Shown here in pieces: positions 44,873 through 52,860 of a DNA stretch of 58,781 nucleotides. The stretch is taken from NCBI GenBank assembly GCA_002479765.1, contig DLOZ01000029.1:1-58781 (forward strand), written 5' to 3'. The position numbers and the translations under genes are program-made. Origin of the DNA: Sphingomonadales bacterium UBA7471 (GTDB lineage Bacteria; Pseudomonadota; Alphaproteobacteria; Sphingomonadales; Sphingomonadaceae). The notes under the pieces were generated by a model, which was not told the DNA's origin, made no database searches, and saw only the letters and a list, made by a program, of their open reading frames with translations. Position 1 is the stretch's first letter; the number at the start of each line of letters is the position of its first letter.

Positions 44873-46149
44873 CACCCCATAAATCCGAATAAATGTCCCG
44901 CCACTTTGCGCATCTGGATTTCCTCTGCACCTTCGGTAATGCGGTAGCGCCGATGGTGTCGGTAGATATGCTCGAACGGCTTATGGCGTGAATAACCGAT
45001 GCCACCATGCACCTGCATCGCGAAGTCCGCAGCGTTGCAGACCAACCGGTTCGCTTTATAATTACACATGCTGACTTTGTCCGATAACCGCACTGCGACT
45101 TCAGGCTTGGTCATGCTGTCCATTTCGGCGGCGGTTTTGTAAATCAAAAGGCGCAGCATCTCCGCGTCGGTTTGCAGTTCGACCAAGGGGAACTGAATGG
45201 CCTGATTTACGGCAAGAGGTTTGCCAAATGGCTTACGCTCACGTGCGTATTTCACCGCTTCATCAATGCAATATTGGGCCGCGCCGAGCGAACTTGCGGC
45301 TTGGCGAATACGGTTCTCGTGCACAAAATGCTGCGCAACAGCCAGACCATTGTCCAATTCGCCAAGGATGGCGCTTTCCGGCACCCAGACATCGGTATAT
45401 TTAACCTTCGGGTGGTCGGTGGGCATATTGAACGTCCACATATATTCGCCAATTTCAAATCCCGGCGCGTCCGTTGGCACAACAAAGCAGGTAATGCCGC
45501 GCGCTTTGCCATTTTCACCGCTGGTGCGCGCAAAGGTCATCACATGCGATGTATAGGGCAGACCGGTCGTCCACATCTTGTTGCCGTTGATGCGATAGCC
45601 TGCAACACCGTCACGCATTTCAGGCACGGCGCGCGTATCCATATGCGTTGCGTCAGAGCCATGATCTTCTTCGGTCAGGCCGAAACTCCACCCCATTTTG
45701 CCCTCAAGCATAGGCGGAATAAACGCGGCCTTTTGCTGCGGCGTTCCAAAATCACGCAGCATCAAAACCTGCACGAGATTGCCGACAATGCTGCTTTCAT
45801 TCTGCAGGTCGTTATGCAGCCCTAAGCCCTTATGCGCCAGATGGTGCCGGATGACCGCCATCGCCAGATTGGAGCCATTTTTCCCGCCAAATTCTTGCGG
45901 GATAGCAAAGCGGTAGTGTCCGGCCTTGTCCGCCACCTGCCGCATTTCGGCAAGCAATGCCCACCAATCAGCACGCGGATGGCCGTCATTATCCCAATCG
46001 GTCCGCGCATTTTCGCGGCGATGATCAAAAAAACGGATATTGTCGTCGCGCGCTTCAATCGGCTTAATCTCCCGATCAATGAACGCGTCGAGTTCGGCCA
46101 AATAGTCGGTGATCTCTGTGGGAATTTCGAAGAGCATTAGATTGTCCAT
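44872..46149 (-). CDS. acyl-CoA dehydrogenase (ACAD10/11-LvaC type context)
   Basis: FAD enzyme that introduces or removes an alpha-beta double bond in acyl-CoA. 425 aa with FGLTEEDHGSDAT, YRINGNKMWTTG, the FAD-contacting QVHGGIGYS and the ITEGAEEIQ segment with the catalytic Glu near the C-terminus. Beginning with an extended N-terminus and paired with an APH-like kinase gene upstream, it resembles the dehydrogenase half of ACAD10/11 and bacterial LvaC. Start at 46149, with an ATG at 46137 overlapping the kinase stop (TAATG) as a good alternative. Confidence 0.9.
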   Translation of the reverse strand: MDNLMLFEIPTEITDYLAELDAFIDREIKPIEARDDNIRFFDHRRENARTDWDNDGHPRADWWALLAEMRQVADKAGHYRFAIPQEFGGKNGSNLAMAVIRHHLAHKGLGLHNDLQNESSIVGNLVQVLMLRDFGTPQQKAAFIPPMLEGKMGWSFGLTEEDHGSDATHMDTRAVPEMRDGVAGYRINGNKMWTTGLPYTSHVMTFARTSGENGKARGITCFVVPTDAPGFEIGEYMWTFNMPTDHPKVKYTDVWVPESAILGELDNGLAVAQHFVHENRIRQAASSLGAAQYCIDEAVKYARERKPFGKPLAVNQAIQFPLVELQTDAEMLRLLIYKTAAEMDSMTKPEVAVRLSDKVSMCNYKANRLVCNAADFAMQVHGGIGYSRHKPFEHIYRHHRRYRITEGAEEIQMRKVAGHLFGFMG

Positions 46150-47468
46150 TTTTTTCTGGCCGCGGCCAAGCCTGAATATTTGGGTTGGTCAGCCGCAAGT
46201 TTGGCGAGCGATTGCGCCTTTAACTGCGCCAGCAACCCCGGGGTATTGAGTGATTGTCGGCCCGCCAATAATGCATCGCAAAGCGACTTATCATGCACGT
46301 GTAATGGCTCAGTCGCTTGACGCTGCAACATGCCCAGTGCGTTCACCGCGACGGCAGCCATGAAACGGTCACGTCCCTTGGCCTGTGGTTTGATGTCGGT
46401 CTCAATCCAACGCGCAAGCGCCTCCAGCATTTCTGTTGTGGATGGTTCCCCCAGCCGTCGAGGTGCTGCAGGTGAAGGCAGCGTAATGGGGCTACGTTCG
46501 GCTTCAGGCGCATCCGCTTCCAATAGCATCAGCAAATCAATTTCGGTTTCCGAAGTCCGCCGTCCAATCACGGCACGCTCTAACCCTTCATCGAGACCAC
46601 TGCGCCAGATATCGGCCATTTGCAGGCAGCAGACGCCCCACCACAATGTCGAATAGATGAGCCACCAACGGAAGCGTTCCGGTTCGACCGAACTACCGCT
46701 CACGCTTTCATAGGCCGCAAAAAATTCGTCCAACGGGCCAATGCCAAATGCGGGCCGGTCAATATATCCAAACCGCCAGCTGTTAATGCAGCCAAAGGCG
46801 AGATCCTGATGCCGGTCCCCCAGATGCGCCAATTCCCAGTCGAGAACAGCGGCGAGCCCATCAGCATCCACCATGATATTGCCCATGCGAAAATCGCCAT
46901 GAAGCAAGACGGCGGGAACCGGCGAAGGCAAATGGTCCTCAAGCCATTTAAACGCGAGCGCCCTCACCGGGCGATCCGCGCCAAAGGTGATGAACCGTCC
47001 CCGCAACTCGGCCAGCAAGCTCTCCGCGCTGGTTTCAGGCAACTGCGGCAGCGTATCAGACCGCACCGCATGGATTGCAGCGAGTTCACGGGCGAAATCA
47101 TTCAACAATCCCGGCGGAGCGTTCGGCAAGATTTTTACAGGGTTAACCTCTGCCTCCACACGGCGCATTACATAGCCGGTTCCGAGATTATCAGCAGCGG
47201 TTACCTCACCCAATATTTCTGGCGCCTTCACGCCCGCCGCAAAGGCCGCACGAACGACAGCCGCCTCCACGTCATGGCCATAGGTTCTGCCCGCCATCAT
47301 GTCCGCCGATGGCGACCGCCGCAGCACATATCCCTGCCCCGCATAATCAAACGACCAGCTTTCCATGTTCGCGCCGCCTGTCAGCCGGACAAGGCTTTCA
47401 ACGTCACCGGTTCCCCCGAACACCCGCCGCGCAAAGGCCGTGACCAATAGGGCGATATCGTCGCTCAA
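46137..47468 (-). CDS. APH-like kinase fused to a DUF6285 domain (LvaA-LvaB type)
   Basis: A 443-aa protein. The N-terminal 330 residues are an aminoglycoside-phosphotransferase-like kinase with catalytic His190-Gly-Asp192 and Asn197 in LLHGDFRMGNIMVD and the metal site DWE at 210-212. The final roughly 100 residues (PSTTEMLEALARWIETDI ... FMAAVAVNALGMLQRQ) match the DUF6285 pattern, the stand-alone LvaB protein of Pseudomonas putida. LvaA phosphorylates 4-hydroxyacyl-CoA. The start is a TTG at 47468 overlapping the upstream stop (TTGA); no ATG lies near the conserved N-terminus. Confidence 0.82.
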   Translation of the reverse strand: MSDDIALLVTAFARRVFGGTGDVESLVRLTGGANMESWSFDYAGQGYVLRRSPSADMMAGRTYGHDVEAAVVRAAFAAGVKAPEILGEVTAADNLGTGYVMRRVEAEVNPVKILPNAPPGLLNDFARELAAIHAVRSDTLPQLPETSAESLLAELRGRFITFGADRPVRALAFKWLEDHLPSPVPAVLLHGDFRMGNIMVDADGLAAVLDWELAHLGDRHQDLAFGCINSWRFGYIDRPAFGIGPLDEFFAAYESVSGSSVEPERFRWWLIYSTLWWGVCCLQMADIWRSGLDEGLERAVIGRRTSETEIDLLMLLEADAPEAERSPITLPSPAAPRRLGEPSTTEMLEALARWIETDIKPQAKGRDRFMAAVAVNALGMLQRQATEPLHVHDKSLCDALLAGRQSLNTPGLLAQLKAQSLAKLAADQPKYSGLAAARKKWTI

Positions 47469-47860
47469 CCGGATTGCCCCTGCCAATATGCAAATATGCC
47501 GTTCTGTAACTTCCGGATATGCTCTTGCGCCTGTGGCCCCGTCCATTCGCCCTGATAGTCGGTACGCCCGGTCCACCACCCTTGCCCCGGCAAGCCGTCG
47601 CCCTCGCGCACCACGAGCACGGCAAGCGCTGGTCGACCTTCGGCAAGCGTCATCTGGTCAATTTTATCCAACGTCTTGCACACCACGCGCATCTTTGGCC
47701 GTGTAAACCGGAAACCAAGGTTGAGCAGCAACTCAGAATAGCTTATTGCCCGGCCATCGCGCGCGCATTGCTCGAGAATTGCCTTAATCCGCGCAACATC
47801 GTGCAGCGCGGAAACATCCGCCGCGGGATCGCTCAGAAATTCTTCAAGGACAGGGTCCAA
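47465..47860 (-). CDS. 131-aa conserved-looking protein, unknown
   Basis: A 131-aa soluble protein: an N-terminal helical part (ARIKAILEQCARDGRAISYSELLLNLGF), then a basic segment FRFTRPKMRVVCKTLDKI and a strand-rich ALAVLVVREGDGLPGQGWW. The 'SYSELLL' helix-turn and 'GLPGQGWW' recall alkyltransferase-like proteins, but only weakly. It starts with TTG at 47860 supported by AGGAG five bases before, and overlaps the kinase gene by 4 bases, so it is part of this catabolic operon. Confidence 0.6.
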   Translation of the reverse strand: MDPVLEEFLSDPAADVSALHDVARIKAILEQCARDGRAISYSELLLNLGFRFTRPKMRVVCKTLDKIDQMTLAEGRPALAVLVVREGDGLPGQGWWTGRTDYQGEWTGPQAQEHIRKLQNGIFAYWQGQSG

Positions 47861-47868
47861 AGCGGCTC

Positions 47869-48810
47869 CTAAAGATAGTCGTTGCGCATATTGTTCATCA
47901 CGTCGTGGAATTCTTCCATGACTTCGTCGATGATTTGTTTGGCAGGCTTGACCGTATCAATGCGACTGGCAACTTGTCCCGACAGCGCGATCGCAGCTTC
48001 CATGTCACCGCCAAAATACAAATCGAGCACGCCGCGCATTTCGCCCATGATATTATCCGAAGGCGTCACATCCAGCTTTTCGGTCCGGTCGGTACGCAAC
48101 GCACGCAACGCGGGGCCCGGGCCATGACGGTTCAGGAACAGCGTGTCGGTTTCCTTGGCGTTGATGATCGCGTCTTTCCAGTTTTGATGAACTGGCGATT
48201 CCGCCGCGCTGACCATCCGCGTGCCCATTTGCACCGCTTCTGCGCCAAGCGCAAAAGCCGCCGCCATCGTCCGTCCGCAGACCATTCCGCCAGCGGCGAC
48301 GATCGGCACGTCAACCTTGCTCCGGATGAGCGGCAAAAGGACCATGAGCGCAACATCTTTGGGATTTTTAAACCCGCCGCCCTCGCCGCCTTCGACGACC
48401 AGGCCATCGACACCAGCCTCAATCGCCTTCAATGCGCCAGCCAAAGTCGGCACAACGTGAAATACGGTTAGCCCCGCAGCCTTTAGCGGACCGCAATATT
48501 TGTTCGGGTCGCCCGCCGACGTCGTGACAAACTTAACGCCCTGATCAACGACGAAATCGACGATGCCGGGATCACGGACAAAGGCTTGCGCAATGTTCAC
48601 GCCAAAGGGCTTGTCCGTCAGCTCGCGCATCTTGATAATCTCTGCGCGCACTTCCTCCAATTGGCCGGAGGACGTTTCAATGATCCCAAGTCCACCGGCG
48701 TTTGAAACGGCCGAAGCCAGTTGCGCCCGCGCGATCCAGCCCATGGGCGCCTGAATGATCGGATATTCAACGCCAAGCAATTCGGTGATGCGGTTTTTAA
48801 TAGGTTTCAT
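47869..48810 (-). CDS. nitronate monooxygenase-like flavoprotein
   Basis: A 313-aa FMN TIM-barrel of the 2-nitropropane dioxygenase/enoyl reductase family: PIIQAPMGWIARAQLA near the N-terminus, ETSSGQ, LVVEGGEGGG (about 139-148), IVAAGGMVCGRTMAAAFALGAEAVQMGTR in pieces, and the C-terminal helix bundle. The family oxidises nitronates or reduces enoyl groups. The His expected in the active site (about 'GGxGGHxG') is replaced here by GGEGGGF, so nitroalkane oxidation is uncertain. The ATG at 48810 gives the standard length. Confidence 0.85.
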   Translation of the reverse strand: MKPIKNRITELLGVEYPIIQAPMGWIARAQLASAVSNAGGLGIIETSSGQLEEVRAEIIKMRELTDKPFGVNIAQAFVRDPGIVDFVVDQGVKFVTTSAGDPNKYCGPLKAAGLTVFHVVPTLAGALKAIEAGVDGLVVEGGEGGGFKNPKDVALMVLLPLIRSKVDVPIVAAGGMVCGRTMAAAFALGAEAVQMGTRMVSAAESPVHQNWKDAIINAKETDTLFLNRHGPGPALRALRTDRTEKLDVTPSDNIMGEMRGVLDLYFGGDMEAAIALSGQVASRIDTVKPAKQIIDEVMEEFHDVMNNMRNDYL

Positions 48811-48814
48811 AATG

Positions 48815-49228
48815 TCAGCGTCCAATCTGGCTCGTGCGGATGTTGAGTTGGCCGGCGAGGCCAGCTTTGCGATGAACTTCAATCGCCCGATATTCCGGGG
48901 AGGACATCATTTTCTGCATGGCCGCCAGCGACGGATATTCGACCAAAGCAACCATGTCCCAAAGCTCTTCAACCTCGCCAATCATCAGGCCAGTTACAGG
49001 CCCGGCATAAATCTGCCTGCCATCGACCGCGGCGAGACATGCCTGAATAGCCTTGCCATAACGGGCATACGCCTTAGCGCCACTGAGGTCAGCATCGCTG
49101 CCATCGGCATATTCTGCGGTCTCTTTGAATTTCAGAAGGTTGACCATCACAAAGGGCCCATTTTCAGGACCGCCGAAAAAGGACGTGATCTGCTCCGTGC
49201 CTGGAAAAACGGCGTTTTCGACCCGCAT
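48815..49228 (-). CDS. DUF1330 domain protein
   Basis: A 137-aa alpha-beta-barrel (dimeric ferredoxin-like fold) protein with FVMVNLLKFKE and the conserved AYARYGKAI; the segment LVEYPSLAAMQKMMSSPEYRAI is characteristic of DUF1330. Function unknown, often beside lipid-catabolism genes. The ATG at 49228 follows GGGGAG; it begins the leftward operon through the amidohydrolase gene. Confidence 0.8.
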   Translation of the reverse strand: MRVENAVFPGTEQITSFFGGPENGPFVMVNLLKFKETAEYADGSDADLSGAKAYARYGKAIQACLAAVDGRQIYAGPVTGLMIGEVEELWDMVALVEYPSLAAMQKMMSSPEYRAIEVHRKAGLAGQLNIRTSQIGR

Positions 49229-49349
49229 CGTTGTTCGCTCCCCTAATTTAATCACCTGCTTAAATCAGAGGAGGCATGTTGTAAAAGCGAATATGTCTTC
49301 GTCGCCACATTGCTGTGATGACGATAAGTTTGAAGGCCAATACGGGCGG

Positions 49350-49994
49350 TTAAGACACGATTTTCATGTGCGAACCGGGTGCCGATTGGGTCGCCATCTT
49401 TTTACCTAGCCCTTGAAACACGGCGTCCACTATCATGGCCAACTTTGTAACGCTTAGCTTCGTTGTCCCGATGTAAAAAAGTATGTCGGGGTTTGTATAG
49501 CAATGCAGCATTTGGTTGATGAGCGACACCGCCTCGTCAATAGACAGGCCTTGGAAATAGCCTTGATCCATTGCTTCGGCCACGATGATCGCAAGATAAT
49601 GGTCGCCAAGGTCCACGTACCCGCGGACCACTTCGAAATGCTGCTGACCAATTTCCAAATAGCTCTTTAACAGCTCGGGCTCGGCCTCATACTGCTCGAC
49701 CGAGGCCAAATAGCGCCGGGCGAAATATTGGTACATTTTGTCGCGAACCGGCAAGTCGGACTCGGTTACTTCGACCATGATACGAATTTTTTCTGCAAAG
49801 AAACGCTCGGCTACAGCCTCTAACAACGCTTCCTTATTGTCGAAAAAGCGATACAGATTTGACGGCGACATGCCCGCTGCTGCGGCCAAATCGGTCATGG
49901 AAATATCGACCGACCCGCGTTTACGAACAAGGTCATCGACGACTTCAAGCAACGCAGTTCTACCAGCTTCTATATCCGTTTGTGGCCGCGCCAT
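49350..49994 (-). CDS. TetR-family transcriptional regulator
   Basis: A 214-aa regulator: N-terminal HTH (ISMTDLAAAAGMSPSNLYRFFDNKEALLEAV, about 31-60) and an all-helical ligand domain. TetR proteins beside acyl-CoA genes usually sense acyl-CoAs or fatty acids. It is leftward, followed by the DUF1330 operon it may control. Palindromes that could be its own operator lie just upstream at 50008-50038. Confidence 0.92.
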   Translation of the reverse strand: MARPQTDIEAGRTALLEVVDDLVRKRGSVDISMTDLAAAAGMSPSNLYRFFDNKEALLEAVAERFFAEKIRIMVEVTESDLPVRDKMYQYFARRYLASVEQYEAEPELLKSYLEIGQQHFEVVRGYVDLGDHYLAIIVAEAMDQGYFQGLSIDEAVSLINQMLHCYTNPDILFYIGTTKLSVTKLAMIVDAVFQGLGKKMATQSAPGSHMKIVS

Positions 49995-50007
49995 TCTGCT
50001 TCCTGTA

Positions 50008-50038
50008 TTATGACTGCATAACAGTTTTATGATATAAC
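50008..50038 (-). promoter_or_regulatory. candidate TetR operator
   Basis: Two adjacent palindromes 14-44 bases upstream of the TetR start: perfect TTATG-ACTG-CATAA (50008-50021) and imperfect GTTTTAT-G-ATATAAC (50024-50038, one mismatch). Position and symmetry fit autoregulation. Confidence 0.5.
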
Positions 50039-50048
50039 GCCGATTGTT

Positions 50049-51158
50049 TCATTTTTCAACATGATCAAATGTGAACTGTCCTTGCATGGCTGGCGCTGTT
50101 GCAATCTCACCTTGATCAACAAGTCCCGACAATGTCAGCCCAAGCAAGCGAACGCCCATTTCGACGGGCAAAATCTGGTCCAACAGCGCATGCCCCAGCG
50201 TCGCAATTGCGGAACGGTCAGATAATATGTGCCCAACCGTCCGCGACCGTGTGACGGTCCGAAAATCGGAATAACGCGCCTTTAAGACCAGGGTTTTTCC
50301 TTGAGCCTGATTACGGTCGATACGATCCCAAACGATCTCGACAATATCGTCTAACGCTTCGCGTAATTCATCCTCGCTGCGTTTATCCTCGAAATAGGTG
50401 CTTTCAGCGCCAATGGATTTACGCACAGCATTTGCGTTGACGGGGCGGTTGTCGATCCCGCGCGCCGCATGAAACAGATAAGCGCCCCAACTGCCAAAAT
50501 GTTGCAACAGCCAAATCTCGTCCTTTTGGGCAAGGTCTGCACCCGTATGCACGCCAAGCTTGGCCATTTTTTCAGCCGTGCGTGGCCCCACACCGTGGAA
50601 CCGCCGCACTGGTAAGCTTGCGACAAATTCCGGTCCCTGTTCGGGCAATATCACGCACATGCCATCAGGTTTATTCTGATCACTCGCCAGCTTGGCGATG
50701 AATTTGTTGTAACTCACACCAGCGCTTGCTGTCAGTCCGGTTTCTTCGCGAATGGCCGCGCGAATGGCTTTGGCAATTTTGACGGCCGAACCAATGCCCT
50801 GTTTATCGTGCGTAACGTCAAGATACGCCTCATCCAAAGATAGCGGCTGGATTACATCGGTGTGCCGGGCAAATATCTCCCGAATGTGACGCGACACAGC
50901 CTTGTACGCCTCAAACCTTGGCTTCACGAAAATAAGGTCCGGACATTGCCGCAATGCAGTCACCGAAGGCATGGCAGACCGCACGCCAAACGCCCGTGCT
51001 TCATAGCTTGCCGCCGCCACAACGCCGCGTTTGGACGATCCTCCGACGGCGACCGGCTTACCGCGCAATTCGGGATTATCGCGCTGCTCTACGCTGGCGT
51101 AGAACGCATCCATATCAACATGGATGATTTTGCGTATCTCTCCGGTGTCGGTCACCAC
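50049..51158 (-). CDS. dinB: DNA polymerase IV (Y-family)
   Basis: Translesion polymerase without proofreading. Active-site stretches are VDMDAFYASVEQ near residue 15 and LSLDEAYLDVT near 100; the fingers hold SYEARAFGVRSAMP. The C-terminal little-finger domain ends VGHILSDRSAIATLGHALLDQI... and the tail VRLLGLTLSGL. 369 aa. GTG start at 51158 (followed by a second GTG). It lies 12 bp after an acyl-CoA ligase gene, so it is probably read from that gene's promoter. No LexA box was recognised. Confidence 0.95.
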   Translation of the reverse strand: MVTDTGEIRKIIHVDMDAFYASVEQRDNPELRGKPVAVGGSSKRGVVAAASYEARAFGVRSAMPSVTALRQCPDLIFVKPRFEAYKAVSRHIREIFARHTDVIQPLSLDEAYLDVTHDKQGIGSAVKIAKAIRAAIREETGLTASAGVSYNKFIAKLASDQNKPDGMCVILPEQGPEFVASLPVRRFHGVGPRTAEKMAKLGVHTGADLAQKDEIWLLQHFGSWGAYLFHAARGIDNRPVNANAVRKSIGAESTYFEDKRSEDELREALDDIVEIVWDRIDRNQAQGKTLVLKARYSDFRTVTRSRTVGHILSDRSAIATLGHALLDQILPVEMGVRLLGLTLSGLVDQGEIATAPAMQGQFTFDHVEK

Positions 51159-51170
51159 GCAACCGAATGC

Positions 51171-52853
51171 TTAGGACCCGACCGCAGAACGCAAAGCCTT
51201 GCGGTCGAGCTTTCCGATCATGGTTTTTGGCAGGACGTCAAGGATGGTAACACCTTGAACCCGTTCATGCTTTCCAAGACGCGGGTTCAGCCACGTCGTC
51301 AATTCGGCACCATCCTCCTCAGCGCCATCGTGCAACGTCACAAATGCGCGCGGTACTTCACCAAGATACGCATCCGGCACGCCAATAACCAGCGCCTCTT
51401 TGACCGCAGGATGTTTGTAGAGGACATCTTCGACCTGACTTGGGAACACCTTGAAGCCGCCCACCGCGATCATGTCTTTCAAACGGTCAACGATGTGGAT
51501 GAAGCCGTCTTCGTCGATGGTCGCAACGTCGCCTGTGCGCAAATATTTGCCCAGAAATACCTCGGCATCTGCATCTTTGCGGTTCCAATATCCGCACATC
51601 GTCTGCGGACCTGAAAACACCAATTCGCCCGGTTCGCCGTCCGGCGCTGGCTTGTTCGGGTCTTCCTTGTCGACCAATTTCACATCAGTACCCGGAACGG
51701 GTTGGCCAATGCTGCCGAGCTTGTTGATACCTTCATACGGATTGCACGACACAACGCCTGAGCTTTCGGTCAGCCCGTAACCTTCGATCACGACTGCGCC
51801 GGTTACCTTTTCAAAACGTTCTTTCAGTTCCGCCGCTAAAGGTGCGCCACCCGAGATACATGCGCGCAAGCTGGTGAAATCGGTCTTGGCAATATCGGGG
51901 CAATCGAGCAATGCTTGATACATTGTCGGCACACCGGGCAATGATGTCACCTTCGTGCGGTTAATGGCCGCCAACGCTGCGCGCGCCTCGAAACGTGGCA
52001 GCATCACAATTTCACCGCCATTGGCGACAGTGCGATTAAGCACGGTTGCATTGGCGAACACGTGGAAGAACGGCAACACGCCGAGAATACGGTCATCTGC
52101 GGGGCGATTGGGCTCGTTCACCGCGCTGTGCGGATCTAGCATGTTAATCTGCCGCGCGTTCGCCGTTATATTCTGGTGGCTGAGCATCGCACCCTTTGGC
52201 GTGCCTGTCGTACCGCCTGTATATTGCAGCTGCGCAATGTCTTGTTCCGGCGCGCAAGGCCGGACAGCATAATCGCCATCATTTGCGATCAGCGCCGCAT
52301 AATGCGTAATTCTGCTGTCGTCGGGTATTGCGGCAATGTCGCTGCGTTTCAGCAACCGATAGGCCCAGCTTTTCGCCTTGGGCAATGCTTCGGCGACGCT
52401 GCCGACGATCAGTTCCTTCAGGCTGCTATTGTCCAGAACCTTGATAGCGGTTGGCAGCAATGCCGCAGCGGATACGGTGAACAAGATCGACGTACCGCTG
52501 TCCGCCACCTGATGCGCCAGTTCATCAACGGTGTATAAGGGCGAGAAGTTAACCACGGTCGCCCCGGCGGCAAGCGCGCCATAATAAGCCGCGATATATT
52601 GCGGGACATTCGGCAGAAAGAGACCGACATGGTCACCCTTGCCAATACCTTTATCCTGAAGACCACGCGCAACCCGCCGGACGGTGTCCGCCATATTGGC
52701 GTAGCTATATTTACGGCCCATGAAATCGGCGATTGCGGCACGGCCCATCCGTTCGGCGGACTGGAAAAACATATCGTGCAAGGCCAACGGCGCAAAATGT
52801 TGGTCCCATTTTACAGGGTGCAGGTAACGACTGTTCCAGATATTTTGGGTCAT
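51171..52853 (-). CDS. long-chain fatty-acid/acyl-CoA ligase
   Basis: AMP-forming acyl-CoA synthetase, 560 aa. It activates a carboxylic acid with ATP and CoA. Motifs in order: YTGGTTGTPKGAMLSH (A3, about 195-210), GYGLTESSG (A5), RTGDVATID (A7) and the C-terminal Lys in KTMIGKLDRKAL (A10). The ATG at 52853 follows AAAGGG and overlaps no gene; an upstream in-frame start at 52901 is inside the MBL gene. Specific acid chain length is not assignable. It may activate the substrates of the catabolic operon to its left. Confidence 0.93.
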   Translation of the reverse strand: MTQNIWNSRYLHPVKWDQHFAPLALHDMFFQSAERMGRAAIADFMGRKYSYANMADTVRRVARGLQDKGIGKGDHVGLFLPNVPQYIAAYYGALAAGATVVNFSPLYTVDELAHQVADSGTSILFTVSAAALLPTAIKVLDNSSLKELIVGSVAEALPKAKSWAYRLLKRSDIAAIPDDSRITHYAALIANDGDYAVRPCAPEQDIAQLQYTGGTTGTPKGAMLSHQNITANARQINMLDPHSAVNEPNRPADDRILGVLPFFHVFANATVLNRTVANGGEIVMLPRFEARAALAAINRTKVTSLPGVPTMYQALLDCPDIAKTDFTSLRACISGGAPLAAELKERFEKVTGAVVIEGYGLTESSGVVSCNPYEGINKLGSIGQPVPGTDVKLVDKEDPNKPAPDGEPGELVFSGPQTMCGYWNRKDADAEVFLGKYLRTGDVATIDEDGFIHIVDRLKDMIAVGGFKVFPSQVEDVLYKHPAVKEALVIGVPDAYLGEVPRAFVTLHDGAEEDGAELTTWLNPRLGKHERVQGVTILDVLPKTMIGKLDRKALRSAVGS

Positions 52854-52860
52854 GCGCCCT

